DNA from: a virus
Direction: 5' to 3' (one strand)
DNA: 47,750 bases
IMG/VR virus record: IMGVR_UViG_3300033149_000701
Location: 1-47,750 of that record
This document shows positions 26,295 to 34,382 of the stretch, one piece after another (within the stretch, counting starts at the first letter, position 1; each line of letters begins with the position of its first letter). A program made the position numbers and the translations under genes. The notes beneath the pieces were generated by a model that was given only the letters and a program-made list of their open reading frames with translations, had not been told where the DNA came from and searched no databases.

Positions 26295-27043
26295 TATGCT
26301 GATACTCCATCTATTTGTAATCTATAAAAACTATTAGAAGTAGAAGCACCGTCTTCTAATGTTAATTTTAACCAAACCCCTTGATAATCTAAAGGGGTTA
26401 AAAATCCATCCTGCGGAAGGCCACTACTCGCATTATCACCAAATATATTTACACCAGTAGGAGCAATAGTTCTATTCATTGTAGTCTCAGAACTCTGCTT
26501 TATTTCCTCTAGACCAAACTGAATTATTGTATAAAGACCGGTTGATACTTCACCAACAGTAACAGTATTTAAAGCGGTGGATGCGTTATTATTCCTTACA
26601 AAAACCTTTTCATACAATATCTTATCATCACCGCCAGCTTGATTCGCTGTGGCATCGTAGAATATTCTTTCAAATCCTGATTCGTTATTATATATGATAC
26701 CTATGGATGCGTCTGTACTAGCATCTCTTAATGTTATATCTCCAGAAGGTGATGGATAAATAGCGGAAATAATTCTTTCAAATTGCTGAGATCCAGAAAC
26801 TGTAGTAGTGCCACTAACAGCTATTGTTTCATTTAATAGAATTCCGGCAGCGTTTCTTCCAGTAATAACAACATTTCCAGAATCTGAGTTATCAGAACTA
26901 AAAAGCTCAACCACATCAGTAGCAACTATGTCTGTAAAGGTAACACGCAGGCTAGTGTTTATATCGCCTCCGGCTGTAGCAGTGTCATTTTTAGGTTTTT
27001 CTTGACTAGCGTAAATTACTATGTCGGATGCTGTAACTGCCAT
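26294..27043 (-). CDS. Virion structural protein (249 aa)
   Basis: Starts MAVTASDIVIYASQEKPKND; its ATG overlaps the stop of a 51-aa gene as TAATG. It is beta-rich with a Gly/Thr/Asn bias, an N-terminal two-layer module (VELFSSDNSDSGNVVITGRN) and a later KVFVRNNNASTALNTVTVGE strand pair. This kind of protein is common among phage fibre and collar components. No specific family is recognised. Confidence 0.55.
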   Translation of the reverse strand: MAVTASDIVIYASQEKPKNDTATAGGDINTSLRVTFTDIVATDVVELFSSDNSDSGNVVITGRNAAGILLNETIAVSGTTTVSGSQQFERIISAIYPSPSGDITLRDASTDASIGIIYNNESGFERIFYDATANQAGGDDKILYEKVFVRNNNASTALNTVTVGEVSTGLYTIIQFGLEEIKQSSETTMNRTIAPTGVNIFGDNASSGLPQDGFLTPLDYQGVWLKLTLEDGASTSNSFYRLQIDGVSA

Positions 27044-27198
27044 TATTCACCACACCAATTTAATGTCCATGTTGAAAGTTCTTCTTCTAACGTCCAAGTT
27101 AAAATACTGTCTCCTTGAATACACCAAGTTCTATTGCTAGGAATATCCAATAAAGGAGTCTGAGAATAAAAATATAAAATTAAATTTCCATTTATCAT
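27043..27198 (-). CDS. 51-aa Trp-rich microprotein
   Basis: Begins MINGNLILYFYSQTPLLDIP and ends in five Trp within about 28 residues (RTWCIQG, LTWTLEEELSTWTLNWC). The start forms an ATGA overlap with the upstream stop and the stop forms a TAATG overlap with the downstream start, so it is translationally coupled on both sides. This makes it very likely to be real despite its size. It shares a W-x-[IL]-x-x-(D/E) flavour with the 71-aa protein at 28829-29044. Function unknown. Confidence 0.75.
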   Translation of the reverse strand: MINGNLILYFYSQTPLLDIPSNRTWCIQGDSILTWTLEEELSTWTLNWCGE

Positions 27199-28820
27199 TT
27201 ATTTTCTGCCCAGTTCATAGTTAAGCCAAATTTAACACTACCCTGATCAGCTACGGCAGATATTACCACCATCTCTCCGGGTTGAATATCAAAAATTTCT
27301 ACTTCCGCTACTGATGGAGCTATGTTTACTATATCATTACATCTAAATTCACTCTGCAAAGTTCCACCGGTAAATCCATCTACAGAAGTGCTTAAAAGCA
27401 TAGTGTTATCAGTAGCAGCCACCCAAGTTGTATTTCCTTCTAAATAAATAGGATCAAAATCAGTCCCTTTGTATATCCTAAATTCGCCAATATTATTTGA
27501 AGTCAAAACCAATCTTATAACTTCTGCTATAGATTGATTTGTTTTTCCCTTATAAAATTGCGGCATACAAAATGCTATTATTGGCTCTTCTGAAGTTCCT
27601 ATAGTTTCTGTAGCAGAAACACTTTTCTTATTGATATGATTAATTAACTTTGTTCCACCTTCTAAAAATGCAGCAGCCGAACTGCCAAATATTTCAACTG
27701 TGTCAGACGTAGAGCCATTACCCGCAACATAAATAATTGGAAGATTTGGATTACCAAGAGATGGAATATTATTTGAGCCAGCATAATGAATATCATGGAC
27801 TTTTACAAAAGTTCCTTTGTCTGGATGTTCTACAAAAAATTCCATATTGCCAAAACCAAGCCATTGATATCTTATTTCAAAAACATTTCCAAATGACCAA
27901 TCTATGTTTGGTAAAAATTGTGTTCCGTCTGCTTTATCACCATTCCAAGTATTTTGAGGTATTAAAGTTTCTTGCGCAAGAACCCCTGTAGAAGTCGGAG
28001 AAAAAACACCTGTAGCATTGCTAGTACCAAAATCAACATCAAAAACGCCAGTCTTTGGACCCGTTCTCAAAGCAATAAATTGTACATGATTTCCAAAATT
28101 GAAAGCTTGATAGCCAGCAACTAGCAAGTCTATAGTATTTAGACCGCTAACAAATTCAGAGGCGGTATCCGCCGTTAGACTGCCATTATTTGTTACAGAT
28201 CCAGTTACAGGAGTTCCATCCAAAGTCACAACTATATTGCTTGAGCTATCAGAGCCTGTGGTAAAATCTAATAAATGTGAATCTCTTTGGCCATGTCTTC
28301 TGTGAAGAATGTTCATCGTGGCATCTTTGTAATTAAACAATAATGCATTTTCTTCTGTTCCTAAACCAGCACTTGACCCAGCATTAGTTCCTGAAACACC
28401 TGTTGTAAACCCAGCAGTAAATCTAGCACTAGCGCCAAGGCCCGGCCTGTAATTAAGCGTTCTCCTGCTCACAACAGCGCCAATAGAATTTGAAGTAGGT
28501 CCGGCAGAAATTTTCAACCTGCCGCTTTCTGAAATATTAGTAGCCTGACCAAAAGTAAAATCAAAAACAATTTCTGGATTTATTTCATAAGTAAAATTTA
28601 AACTTACTTGTTCTGTTTGCTGTGCAACTAAAGTATCATTGAAGGCTGTTTTACTTTGAGACGAATACATAGGAACGGGATTGTTTTCATCAACAAAACC
28701 TTCATTAACACCTTCTGTTCCAATTATCATCTTTGAAACAGGATACCCAGTTCCACCAATCAAGTCAACCAAGATATAAGCATCTTGACCTTCCGTTACT
28801 CCAATTTTTGATAAAGTCAT
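27195..28820 (-). CDS. Virion appendage protein with RRxLxYRPGxG module (541 aa)
   Basis: Ribosome binding site TAGG lies upstream of ATG 28820. At about 105-135 it reads SGRLKISAGPTSNSIGAVVS, RRTLNYRPGLGASARFTAGF, then later LLFNYKDATMNILHRRHGQ, FEIRYQWLGFGNMEFFVEHP and LPIIYVAGNG. I recall this order (RR-x-L-x-YRPG-x-G, then YQWLGFG-x-x-x-F-x-x-x-P) from structural proteins of several phages, where it forms a large beta-rich surface protein. The C-terminus (DIQPGEMVVISAVADQGSV) adds another beta domain. Likely a head- or tail-attached appendage. Confidence 0.65.
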   Translation of the reverse strand: MTLSKIGVTEGQDAYILVDLIGGTGYPVSKMIIGTEGVNEGFVDENNPVPMYSSQSKTAFNDTLVAQQTEQVSLNFTYEINPEIVFDFTFGQATNISESGRLKISAGPTSNSIGAVVSRRTLNYRPGLGASARFTAGFTTGVSGTNAGSSAGLGTEENALLFNYKDATMNILHRRHGQRDSHLLDFTTGSDSSSNIVVTLDGTPVTGSVTNNGSLTADTASEFVSGLNTIDLLVAGYQAFNFGNHVQFIALRTGPKTGVFDVDFGTSNATGVFSPTSTGVLAQETLIPQNTWNGDKADGTQFLPNIDWSFGNVFEIRYQWLGFGNMEFFVEHPDKGTFVKVHDIHYAGSNNIPSLGNPNLPIIYVAGNGSTSDTVEIFGSSAAAFLEGGTKLINHINKKSVSATETIGTSEEPIIAFCMPQFYKGKTNQSIAEVIRLVLTSNNIGEFRIYKGTDFDPIYLEGNTTWVAATDNTMLLSTSVDGFTGGTLQSEFRCNDIVNIAPSVAEVEIFDIQPGEMVVISAVADQGSVKFGLTMNWAENK

Positions 28821-28828
28821 ATTATTAC

Positions 28829-29044
28829 CTAACTAGTAATTGAACAAGCGCTTTCTTTACTAAAGCTCCATAAATTTGGATCTTCGCATCCTATAGTCCA
28901 TACTAATTTTTTTGGTTCTATAGAATAAAAAGGCGATGTCTCCACAGGAATATCTTTAATAACAGAAACCGGTAAAGTGAAAACAGACTCGTCTGCCAAT
29001 GCACTTATAGGAGTTTCTGATATTGCCCCATCGCCAAATAACAT
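28829..29044 (-). CDS. Small virion-region protein (71 aa)
   Basis: ATG at 29044 follows AGAGG. The sequence (MLFGDGAISETPISALADES, then KKLVWTIGCEDPNLWSFSKE) has an apolar N-terminal half and two Trp near the C-terminus. It lies 8 bp after the beta-helix gene's stop and 8 bp before the 541-aa gene. Probably a minor virion protein; no family is recognised. Confidence 0.5.
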   Translation of the reverse strand: MLFGDGAISETPISALADESVFTLPVSVIKDIPVETSPFYSIEPKKLVWTIGCEDPNLWSFSKESACSITS

Positions 29045-29052
29045 TTTTACCT

Positions 29053-30165
29053 CTAATTAAAACTTATAAATGAATGTTCTGAAGCCCCGCCACTTCCAGC
29101 AGGAAATCCAAGCGGTGATCCAGCATATCTTTCAGAAGTCACAGAGCTATCTGCTATGCTGGTTTCAATAAATGTAATTCCTATTTGATCTTTATAATCT
29201 TGAGTGAGTGAAAAATCTCCGTTTTCTGGATCTGTCAACGCAGAAGATCCTAAAGTTATTGTGTTTGCGCCGACACCACCAATTTCCGCTGTATTTATAG
29301 CATTAATATCTCCACCAGAAACCGAACTAACATTAAATAAAACATTGTTTTGAACTTTAAAATGTTTACAGGCACTTTGAATTCTAAAGGCTTGGCCTGC
29401 TCCCTCAATATAGTTGTATTGGCATGTACATATATCATCTACTTCCATTGCTCTGCGATTTCCTGTAGATCCATTTTTATAGTAGAAAGTGTTGTGCTGC
29501 CAATTGGCTACGGATGCAGTATTGCCTATGCAATCATTTGTACTTCCGTCAATAACAAATACACAACCATTTACATTATTAGAGCGAATAAGGTCGGAAG
29601 TTACACTGTTACCACTAATTTCAAAAAAACAATCCAAAACTCTACCTGCCGAAGTTGCCCTTAAAAAGTTAGCTGTGGGTCTCATGTCTAAAAATTTACA
29701 TCTTTCAAAAGTATGACTATTATCTCCAATTATATAGGAACCTCGGAATACACAATCATAAAAATTTATATTATTGTCGAGATCGCCTATCAATCTATAT
29801 CCATCTGATCCGTCACCACCAGAAAAATGAATATATTTAAAATTAAACCAATCAAGATTAATATCTGTCCAGTATTGACCAGTTCCAAAATCTAAATAAG
29901 CCAACCCCGTAGTGTCAAATTCGTCAGTTACATATGGACAAATCAGCCCCTGAGCGCTAACAGTACCACCTGTAGGAAGTCCAGAAGTAACGACTTCGGG
30001 AGAACCTTTAGTAGCGTTTTTTATGTTAAATACATTAATTGTTGTAACTGGAAGAGTCGGATTCTGTTCAAATGCATAATCAAGACTGCCATAGGGATCT
30101 GCCTTTGTGCCAGCACCAGTGAAGCCGCCTATGCTACTATCTATATAATAATGTTGATAAGCCAT
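29053..30165 (-). CDS. Pectate-lyase-like beta-helix surface protein (370 aa)
   Basis: The N-terminus (YYIDSSIGGFTGAGTKADPYG) is a typical beta-helix capping start. From about 110 onward there are regular coils with Asn ladders and [NC]-x-[FV] steps (NINFYDCVFRGSYIIGDNSH, TFERCKFLDM, GRVLDCFFEI, VNGCVFVIDG, WQHNTFYYKNG, VQNNVLFNVS). This fits a right-handed parallel beta-helix, the common fold of phage depolymerases and receptor-binding spikes. Catalytic residues cannot be assigned by eye, so enzymatic activity is not claimed. The start overlaps the upstream stop as TAATG. Confidence 0.7.
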   Translation of the reverse strand: MAYQHYYIDSSIGGFTGAGTKADPYGSLDYAFEQNPTLPVTTINVFNIKNATKGSPEVVTSGLPTGGTVSAQGLICPYVTDEFDTTGLAYLDFGTGQYWTDINLDWFNFKYIHFSGGDGSDGYRLIGDLDNNINFYDCVFRGSYIIGDNSHTFERCKFLDMRPTANFLRATSAGRVLDCFFEISGNSVTSDLIRSNNVNGCVFVIDGSTNDCIGNTASVANWQHNTFYYKNGSTGNRRAMEVDDICTCQYNYIEGAGQAFRIQSACKHFKVQNNVLFNVSSVSGGDINAINTAEIGGVGANTITLGSSALTDPENGDFSLTQDYKDQIGITFIETSIADSSVTSERYAGSPLGFPAGSGGASEHSFISFN

Positions 30166-30434
30166 TATAATCCTTGTTTAATAATAAGGTCCGAACTTAC
30201 TAACCAATCGTCAGGAACACCAAGTAAATACTCTGGAATTTGATCTTCAAACCATTGGTTCATACAATCTAATTTTTCCAATAAATCATCACGATCAGAA
30301 TTTGATCCCTCTAAAGCGATCAGATAATCCGCTTCTATTACATCAAATTTAGAAGCATCTACATTATTACAAACAAGCCTGCACTTATGTTCAGCCGCTT
30401 GTGATATGTACTTATATTGATGCATTGTTTTCAT
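30165..30434 (-). CDS. Small acidic protein downstream of the fibre gene (89 aa)
   Basis: The start is set at MKTMHQYKYISQ (30434), which has AAGGA 7 nt upstream; an extension to 30530 would overlap the fibre gene and lacks such a site. The protein is compact and acidic, with conserved-looking ends (EKLDCMNQWFEDQIPEYLLG). It follows the long fibre gene by 10 bp, the position of small fibre-assembly chaperones. That role is inferred only. Confidence 0.55.
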   Translation of the reverse strand: MKTMHQYKYISQAAEHKCRLVCNNVDASKFDVIEADYLIALEGSNSDRDDLLEKLDCMNQWFEDQIPEYLLGVPDDWLVSSDLIIKQGL

Positions 30435-30444
30435 ATTATATTCC

Positions 30445-32799
30445 TTATACTGGTAGCCATCCAGTGGCGCCAGGCGATACCTCTTTATATTTAATACAGA
30501 AATCAATCTGGGTAAAGTTTTCAAGATCATTATTGATAACGATAGCGAAGATATCTCCAGAATTAAAAGCTCTATCCCAACCGCTTAAACTAGTGTCTGT
30601 AGAAGAAGTGAACTGCAAACCTGTAGATTTAGGATAATCAGATCCTACAATTGAATTTCCTACTTGAGGAACGGTAGAATAATCTGTTTTCCAAATATCA
30701 AAAGTTACAATACCAGTTTCACCGCCAGCTATCTCCCAGCCTGTAATATTACCAGCATATGGACTTCTACAACTATATCTTTTTACTCCGGTGGAAATAA
30801 CCGAGCCGCCACCATCAACACTGAAATTGATAGTTCTTAAATTACTAGTAGCATCTACCCTTACAGTATTACTAGCGGAACTATATAGAATGGTATTTTC
30901 AATAGTTCCAGTAAAGAGGACGGTTTCGGAACTTGCAATAGCGTCTATGTTTCCGGTTACATTAATAGACCAAGGCTCGTAAACCAAACCCGATAATGTT
31001 TGGACATCTGCATCAAGTAAACCCGTGGCTGTTTCTAAATCAAATATTTTACTATCGTTAGTCAATATTGCTGCTGTATTAGCGGCTACATCTGCATTTA
31101 ACAAACCTGTTGCGGTTTGTAGTTCTTGAACGTCAGCGTCCAGAAGTCCAGTTGCGGTTTGAAGCGCCTGAACGTCGGCATCCAGAAGTCCAGTTGCAGT
31201 TTGCAAAGCTTGAACATCAGAATCCAAAAGTCCGGTTGCAGTTTGCAGAGCTTGAACGTCGGAGTCTAGAAGTCCAGTTGCCGTTTGTAAAGCCTGAACA
31301 TCTGTATCAAGTAAACCTGTAGCTGTTTGTAAATCAGATATATTGCTATCATTATTTAATATTTCATTCTGATTAGTTGTTATCTGTCCCTGTAGATATC
31401 CGCTTACAGTGGTTATGTCACCAGATATACTAACTGTATTCGTGGAAAAATCATAAAATACAGAATTATTTCCTAGCCCAGTAAATGCAACAGTATCGCC
31501 GCTAGCTATTGTTTCACTAGCTCCGGTAACGCTAACATTCCAATCATATCCACCGCCGCCACCACCACCACCAGATCCATCATGAGGAGATCCAGAAATA
31601 GTTACGGTATTTGTAATTTCATTATAAGATACGAAAGAAGTCCCAATACCAGTAAACGTTACTGTTTGCGAACTTGTAATAGCATCGTTAGAACCAGAAA
31701 CATTTAAAATCCAAGGCTCATAAACTAAACCCGATAAAGTTTGAACATCTGCGTCCAACAGCCCTGTCGCTGTTTCTAAATCAAATATCTTACTATCATT
31801 AGTTAATATGGCTGCTGTATTAGCCGCTACACTTGCATTTAATAGCCCTGTGGCAGTTTGCAATTCCTGAACATCAGCATCCAACAAGCCTGTAGCAGTT
31901 TGTAGCTCTTGAACATCTGTGTCTAATAATCCGGTTGCGGTTTGTAGTTCCGATATGTCTGAGTCGTTAAGGGTTATGTTATTTGTATTGGTTGTAACTC
32001 TTGCGTCAAGCAATCCTGTAGCAGTCTGTAATTCTTGTACATCAGTATCCAATAAGCCTGTAGCGGTTTGTAAATCTGAAATGTTTGAGTCGTTATTTAA
32101 TATCTCATTTACATTGGTTGTTATCTGTCCTTGTAAATAGCCACTAACCAATGAGACTTCAGCTTGCGTAGAAAGTCCAGTAACAAGTATATCTCTTCGC
32201 ACCTTGCGAATCGCAGCGCCTCTTTCCAATATAAAATTATCAGAAGCGGCAATAGAAGATGCAGCTGTCTGACCAGAAATAGAAGCGGCTGTCAAGAAAG
32301 TATTTATAGATGCCGTATCACCAGCGTTGGTAAATGTTGCAGAACCGGTCACTTGATTTGAAAGCTCTATAGTTACAGCGCTAGTTAGACCACTAGCATT
32401 AGACACGGTTTCTTGAAGCTGTCCAGTAAAAGCAATAGTTTGGACATTACCATCTGGCAATAATATTCCAGTATAAGAACCAGAAACTATGCTATTATCA
32501 TCAACTATAACTGATTTGGAGGCAGGGTATGTAATAAATACATTTGATGTTTGATATATGTCTATAAGTGTAGAAGTGCCGCTATTACTGTCTATCGGCT
32601 GTCGGGCAAGTGTATTTCCAGAATATGTTCCTATCCCCACTTCCCATTGAATACCATTTTGAATGGCGTAATATGTTTTTTGTCCATCAGATAGCACACT
32701 AGAAAATATTTCAAATGATGGTATGCTAGAACTTAATGTTATCGTCCCAGTTCCTGAAGTAGATGTAACCTGCTTTACTCTATCATACAAATTTATCAT
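30445..32799 (-). CDS. Long fibre protein with LQTATGLLD coiled-coil repeats (784 aa)
   Basis: The start is set at MINLYDRVKQVTST (32799) with AGGAAA upstream; the open extension to 32850 lies inside a terminator. Residues ~1-220 are beta-rich. Two stalk blocks of 14-residue repeats follow, with unit LQTATGLLDxDVQx occurring about 13 times in all. They alternate with three similar beta modules, each with W-x-[LIV]-x-V-[ST]-G and FTG-x-x-x-x-x-x-x-Y (WILNVSG, WNVSVTG, WSINVTG), and a Gly-rich hinge. The C-terminal ~150 residues (FSVDGGGSVISTGVKRY, GNITGWEIAGGETGIVTFDI, WKTDYSTVPQVGNSIVGSDY) match a C-terminal domain common in phage fibres that probably trimerises or binds receptor. Lying directly after the capsid gene, it may be a head or collar fibre rather than a tail-tip fibre. 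Confidence 0.8.
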   Translation of the reverse strand: MINLYDRVKQVTSTSGTGTITLSSSIPSFEIFSSVLSDGQKTYYAIQNGIQWEVGIGTYSGNTLARQPIDSNSGTSTLIDIYQTSNVFITYPASKSVIVDDNSIVSGSYTGILLPDGNVQTIAFTGQLQETVSNASGLTSAVTIELSNQVTGSATFTNAGDTASINTFLTAASISGQTAASSIAASDNFILERGAAIRKVRRDILVTGLSTQAEVSLVSGYLQGQITTNVNEILNNDSNISDLQTATGLLDTDVQELQTATGLLDARVTTNTNNITLNDSDISELQTATGLLDTDVQELQTATGLLDADVQELQTATGLLNASVAANTAAILTNDSKIFDLETATGLLDADVQTLSGLVYEPWILNVSGSNDAITSSQTVTFTGIGTSFVSYNEITNTVTISGSPHDGSGGGGGGGGYDWNVSVTGASETIASGDTVAFTGLGNNSVFYDFSTNTVSISGDITTVSGYLQGQITTNQNEILNNDSNISDLQTATGLLDTDVQALQTATGLLDSDVQALQTATGLLDSDVQALQTATGLLDADVQALQTATGLLDADVQELQTATGLLNADVAANTAAILTNDSKIFDLETATGLLDADVQTLSGLVYEPWSINVTGNIDAIASSETVLFTGTIENTILYSSASNTVRVDATSNLRTINFSVDGGGSVISTGVKRYSCRSPYAGNITGWEIAGGETGIVTFDIWKTDYSTVPQVGNSIVGSDYPKSTGLQFTSSTDTSLSGWDRAFNSGDIFAIVINNDLENFTQIDFCIKYKEVSPGATGWLPV
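31000..32130 (-). repeat. Coding repeats of the fibre stalk
   Basis: Two blocks (about 31000-31345 and 31735-32130) contain degenerate 42-bp units encoding LQTATGLLDxDVQ. Each block begins with a NDSNISDLQTATGLLD-type unit and ends with the same segment KIFDLETATGLLDADVQTLS followed by a W-x-[IL]-N-V module, so a whole stalk-plus-domain segment was duplicated. Silent differences between units show that the repeats are not a recent assembly artefact. Confidence 0.85.
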
Positions 32800-32820
32800 A
32801 TCGCCATTTCCTGATATATT

Positions 32821-32853
32821 AAAAAAACCGATGGCAGCGACTGCCACCACCGG
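32821..32853 (-). terminator. Intrinsic terminator after the major capsid gene
   Basis: On the minus strand a GGCAG-TCG-CTGCC hairpin, extended by imperfect pairing (CCGGTGGT with ATCGG), is followed by seven T. It lies 24 bp past the capsid stop and just before the fibre gene, so it separates high capsid expression from the appendage block. Confidence 0.85.
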
Positions 32854-32877
32854 TTATAAATTTTATCTTAAAGACAA

Positions 32878-33879
32878 TTAGAAGGAGCCGAGGATAACAC
32901 GACGGTTATCAAGTACGGCAAAACCTTGCTCTTGCCAGCCGTAGAAGCCAGCGCGTCTTTGACGATGCAATGTTTCGTCTTCAAAGATCTGAAGACCAGC
33001 ACGAACTGGCATTACAAAGCTGTCATTGTTGCTCATATCAAGACCAACAACGATTTCGCTGTCGCCAGCAGGCATTGTACCACCGAGATCTTGCTCGTAG
33101 AATACTTGGTATTCTTGATCATCTCCAAGCTCATCAAGATCATGCAAGTTAACTTGGAAGATGCGGGTAAGCAAACCACCTTCAGTGGTGATCAACTCAC
33201 GACGAGTGATTTCATCAACTTCGTCAACGCCCCAGTTACGGATATCTTCCAAACCTTCTGGACTCATGAACAAGTCAGTCAAGGTTCCACGATTGATGGA
33301 GCTAGAGTTACCGCCACCATTTCTTCTCATAGCGACTTTCATCAAAGAAACCAAACGCTTAGAGAATTGGCTGTTAGCTGCATCTGGATCATAAACCAAG
33401 ATGTTACGATCAACGCCAGCAGAAATCAAAGTGTGCCATCCGTCGTCGTTCATTTTCTTGGTGAACTGTGAACGCATAACGTCCATAGCGCGACCAACAA
33501 CGTCCCAACGAGCATCACGAGCATACTTCAAGAGCCAGTCAATAGAAGCACCAATGTCATAGGTTGGAACCATGACGTAATCGCCTTCTACGTGACGCTC
33601 TGGAATGCGACCGTGATTAGGAATGGTGTAAGCAACGAAATCTTTTTCAGATCCTGGAGCCAAGAAGTCCAATGGGAATTCGCTGGTTGCGCCAGGAGCG
33701 AGATTAATTACTTCAAAGATACCACCAAGAATGTCACCATCCATGATACCTTTACGAAGAGGGAGTTCCAAAGCCTTGGCAAGCTCTTGTACTGCTGCCA
33801 AAGACTCTTCCCTTTGCAATGAACCAGACTGCTTGAGCAGGCTAGACATTTCAGGTGTATGTTCAAAAGAATTTTTCAT
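32878..33879 (-). CDS. Major capsid protein, HK97-fold type
   Basis: The start is set at MKNSFEHTPEMSSLLKQSGS (33879) with GGAGA 8 nt upstream; an in-frame extension to 33978 runs into the upstream decoration gene. At 333 aa it fits a compact HK97-type capsid protein with an N-terminal arm, a spine-helix-like stretch (SKRLVSLMKVAMRRNGGGNS) and a beta C-terminus. Context is decisive: portal, protease-scaffold, decoration protein, then this gene, followed by a strong terminator. Codon usage in the coding strand is noticeably cleaner than in neighbours, consistent with high expression. No signal or membrane segment. Confidence 0.85.
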   Translation of the reverse strand: MKNSFEHTPEMSSLLKQSGSLQREESLAAVQELAKALELPLRKGIMDGDILGGIFEVINLAPGATSEFPLDFLAPGSEKDFVAYTIPNHGRIPERHVEGDYVMVPTYDIGASIDWLLKYARDARWDVVGRAMDVMRSQFTKKMNDDGWHTLISAGVDRNILVYDPDAANSQFSKRLVSLMKVAMRRNGGGNSSSINRGTLTDLFMSPEGLEDIRNWGVDEVDEITRRELITTEGGLLTRIFQVNLHDLDELGDDQEYQVFYEQDLGGTMPAGDSEIVVGLDMSNNDSFVMPVRAGLQIFEDETLHRQRRAGFYGWQEQGFAVLDNRRVILGSF

Positions 33880-33904
33880 TTTAAATTTCTCCAAAATTTT
33901 ATAA

Positions 33905-34360
33905 TTAAACGATGTTGATTTCACATTTAGCAAAACCGTCAGCGTCCAAGACAGACAACCAACGACCAACTTGATCACTTGTGTTTTCTTCGCTAGCAGT
34001 CGTCAAACGACCTTGCAAATCAAAGTGAACTTGCTCGCCAATAACTGGAGTACCAGAAATTTGGTCAGTAACAACAGTACCACGACGGAGCAAAGTAACT
34101 TTGCCACCGAGTTGTACTTCATCTTTGTGCTGGTTGTAGTGTTGACGAGTCAAGTCAAGGTTAACAACATCATTCAGCAACAAACCTGCTGGTTCATCAG
34201 TATAAGCAGATACATCAACTACTTGAGCCAATGCGTCATCCATAGCAGCGCCAGAGCCACCTGTACTATGAGCAAGCATAATACCTCTCTCTGCAACTGC
34301 ATCATTTTTGTAGAAACTAATATCGGTTAGATGTTCTACACGATCTGGTTTTAAAGCCAT
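33905..34360 (-). CDS. Head decoration/capsid-stabilising protein
   Basis: 151 aa, starting MALKPDRVEHLTDISFYKND with a strong ribosome binding site (AGGGAG). After an N-terminal arm it forms a small beta-rich domain (GGKVTLLRRGTVVTDQISGT) and ends GRWLSVLDADGFAKCEINIV, as in small capsid-binding decoration proteins. Located between the scaffold and the major capsid gene, 25 bp before the latter, as is common for decoration proteins. Confidence 0.7.
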   Translation of the reverse strand: MALKPDRVEHLTDISFYKNDAVAERGIMLAHSTGGSGAAMDDALAQVVDVSAYTDEPAGLLLNDVVNLDLTRQHYNQHKDEVQLGGKVTLLRRGTVVTDQISGTPVIGEQVHFDLQGRLTTASEENTSDQVGRWLSVLDADGFAKCEINIV

Positions 34361-34382
34361 TTTATATTCTCCCTAAAACAAA

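Noticed and set aside
31000-32130. Regular repeats considered as a CRISPR array
   Set aside because: The repeats are 42-bp coding units in one long frame, degenerate at silent sites, with no unique spacers.
32800-32850. N-terminal extension of the fibre gene
   Set aside because: The sequence is a terminator hairpin and T-run; the start at 32799 has its own ribosome binding site.
33880-33978. N-terminal extension of the major capsid gene
   Set aside because: It overlaps the decoration gene, and GGAGA lies correctly before the start at 33879.
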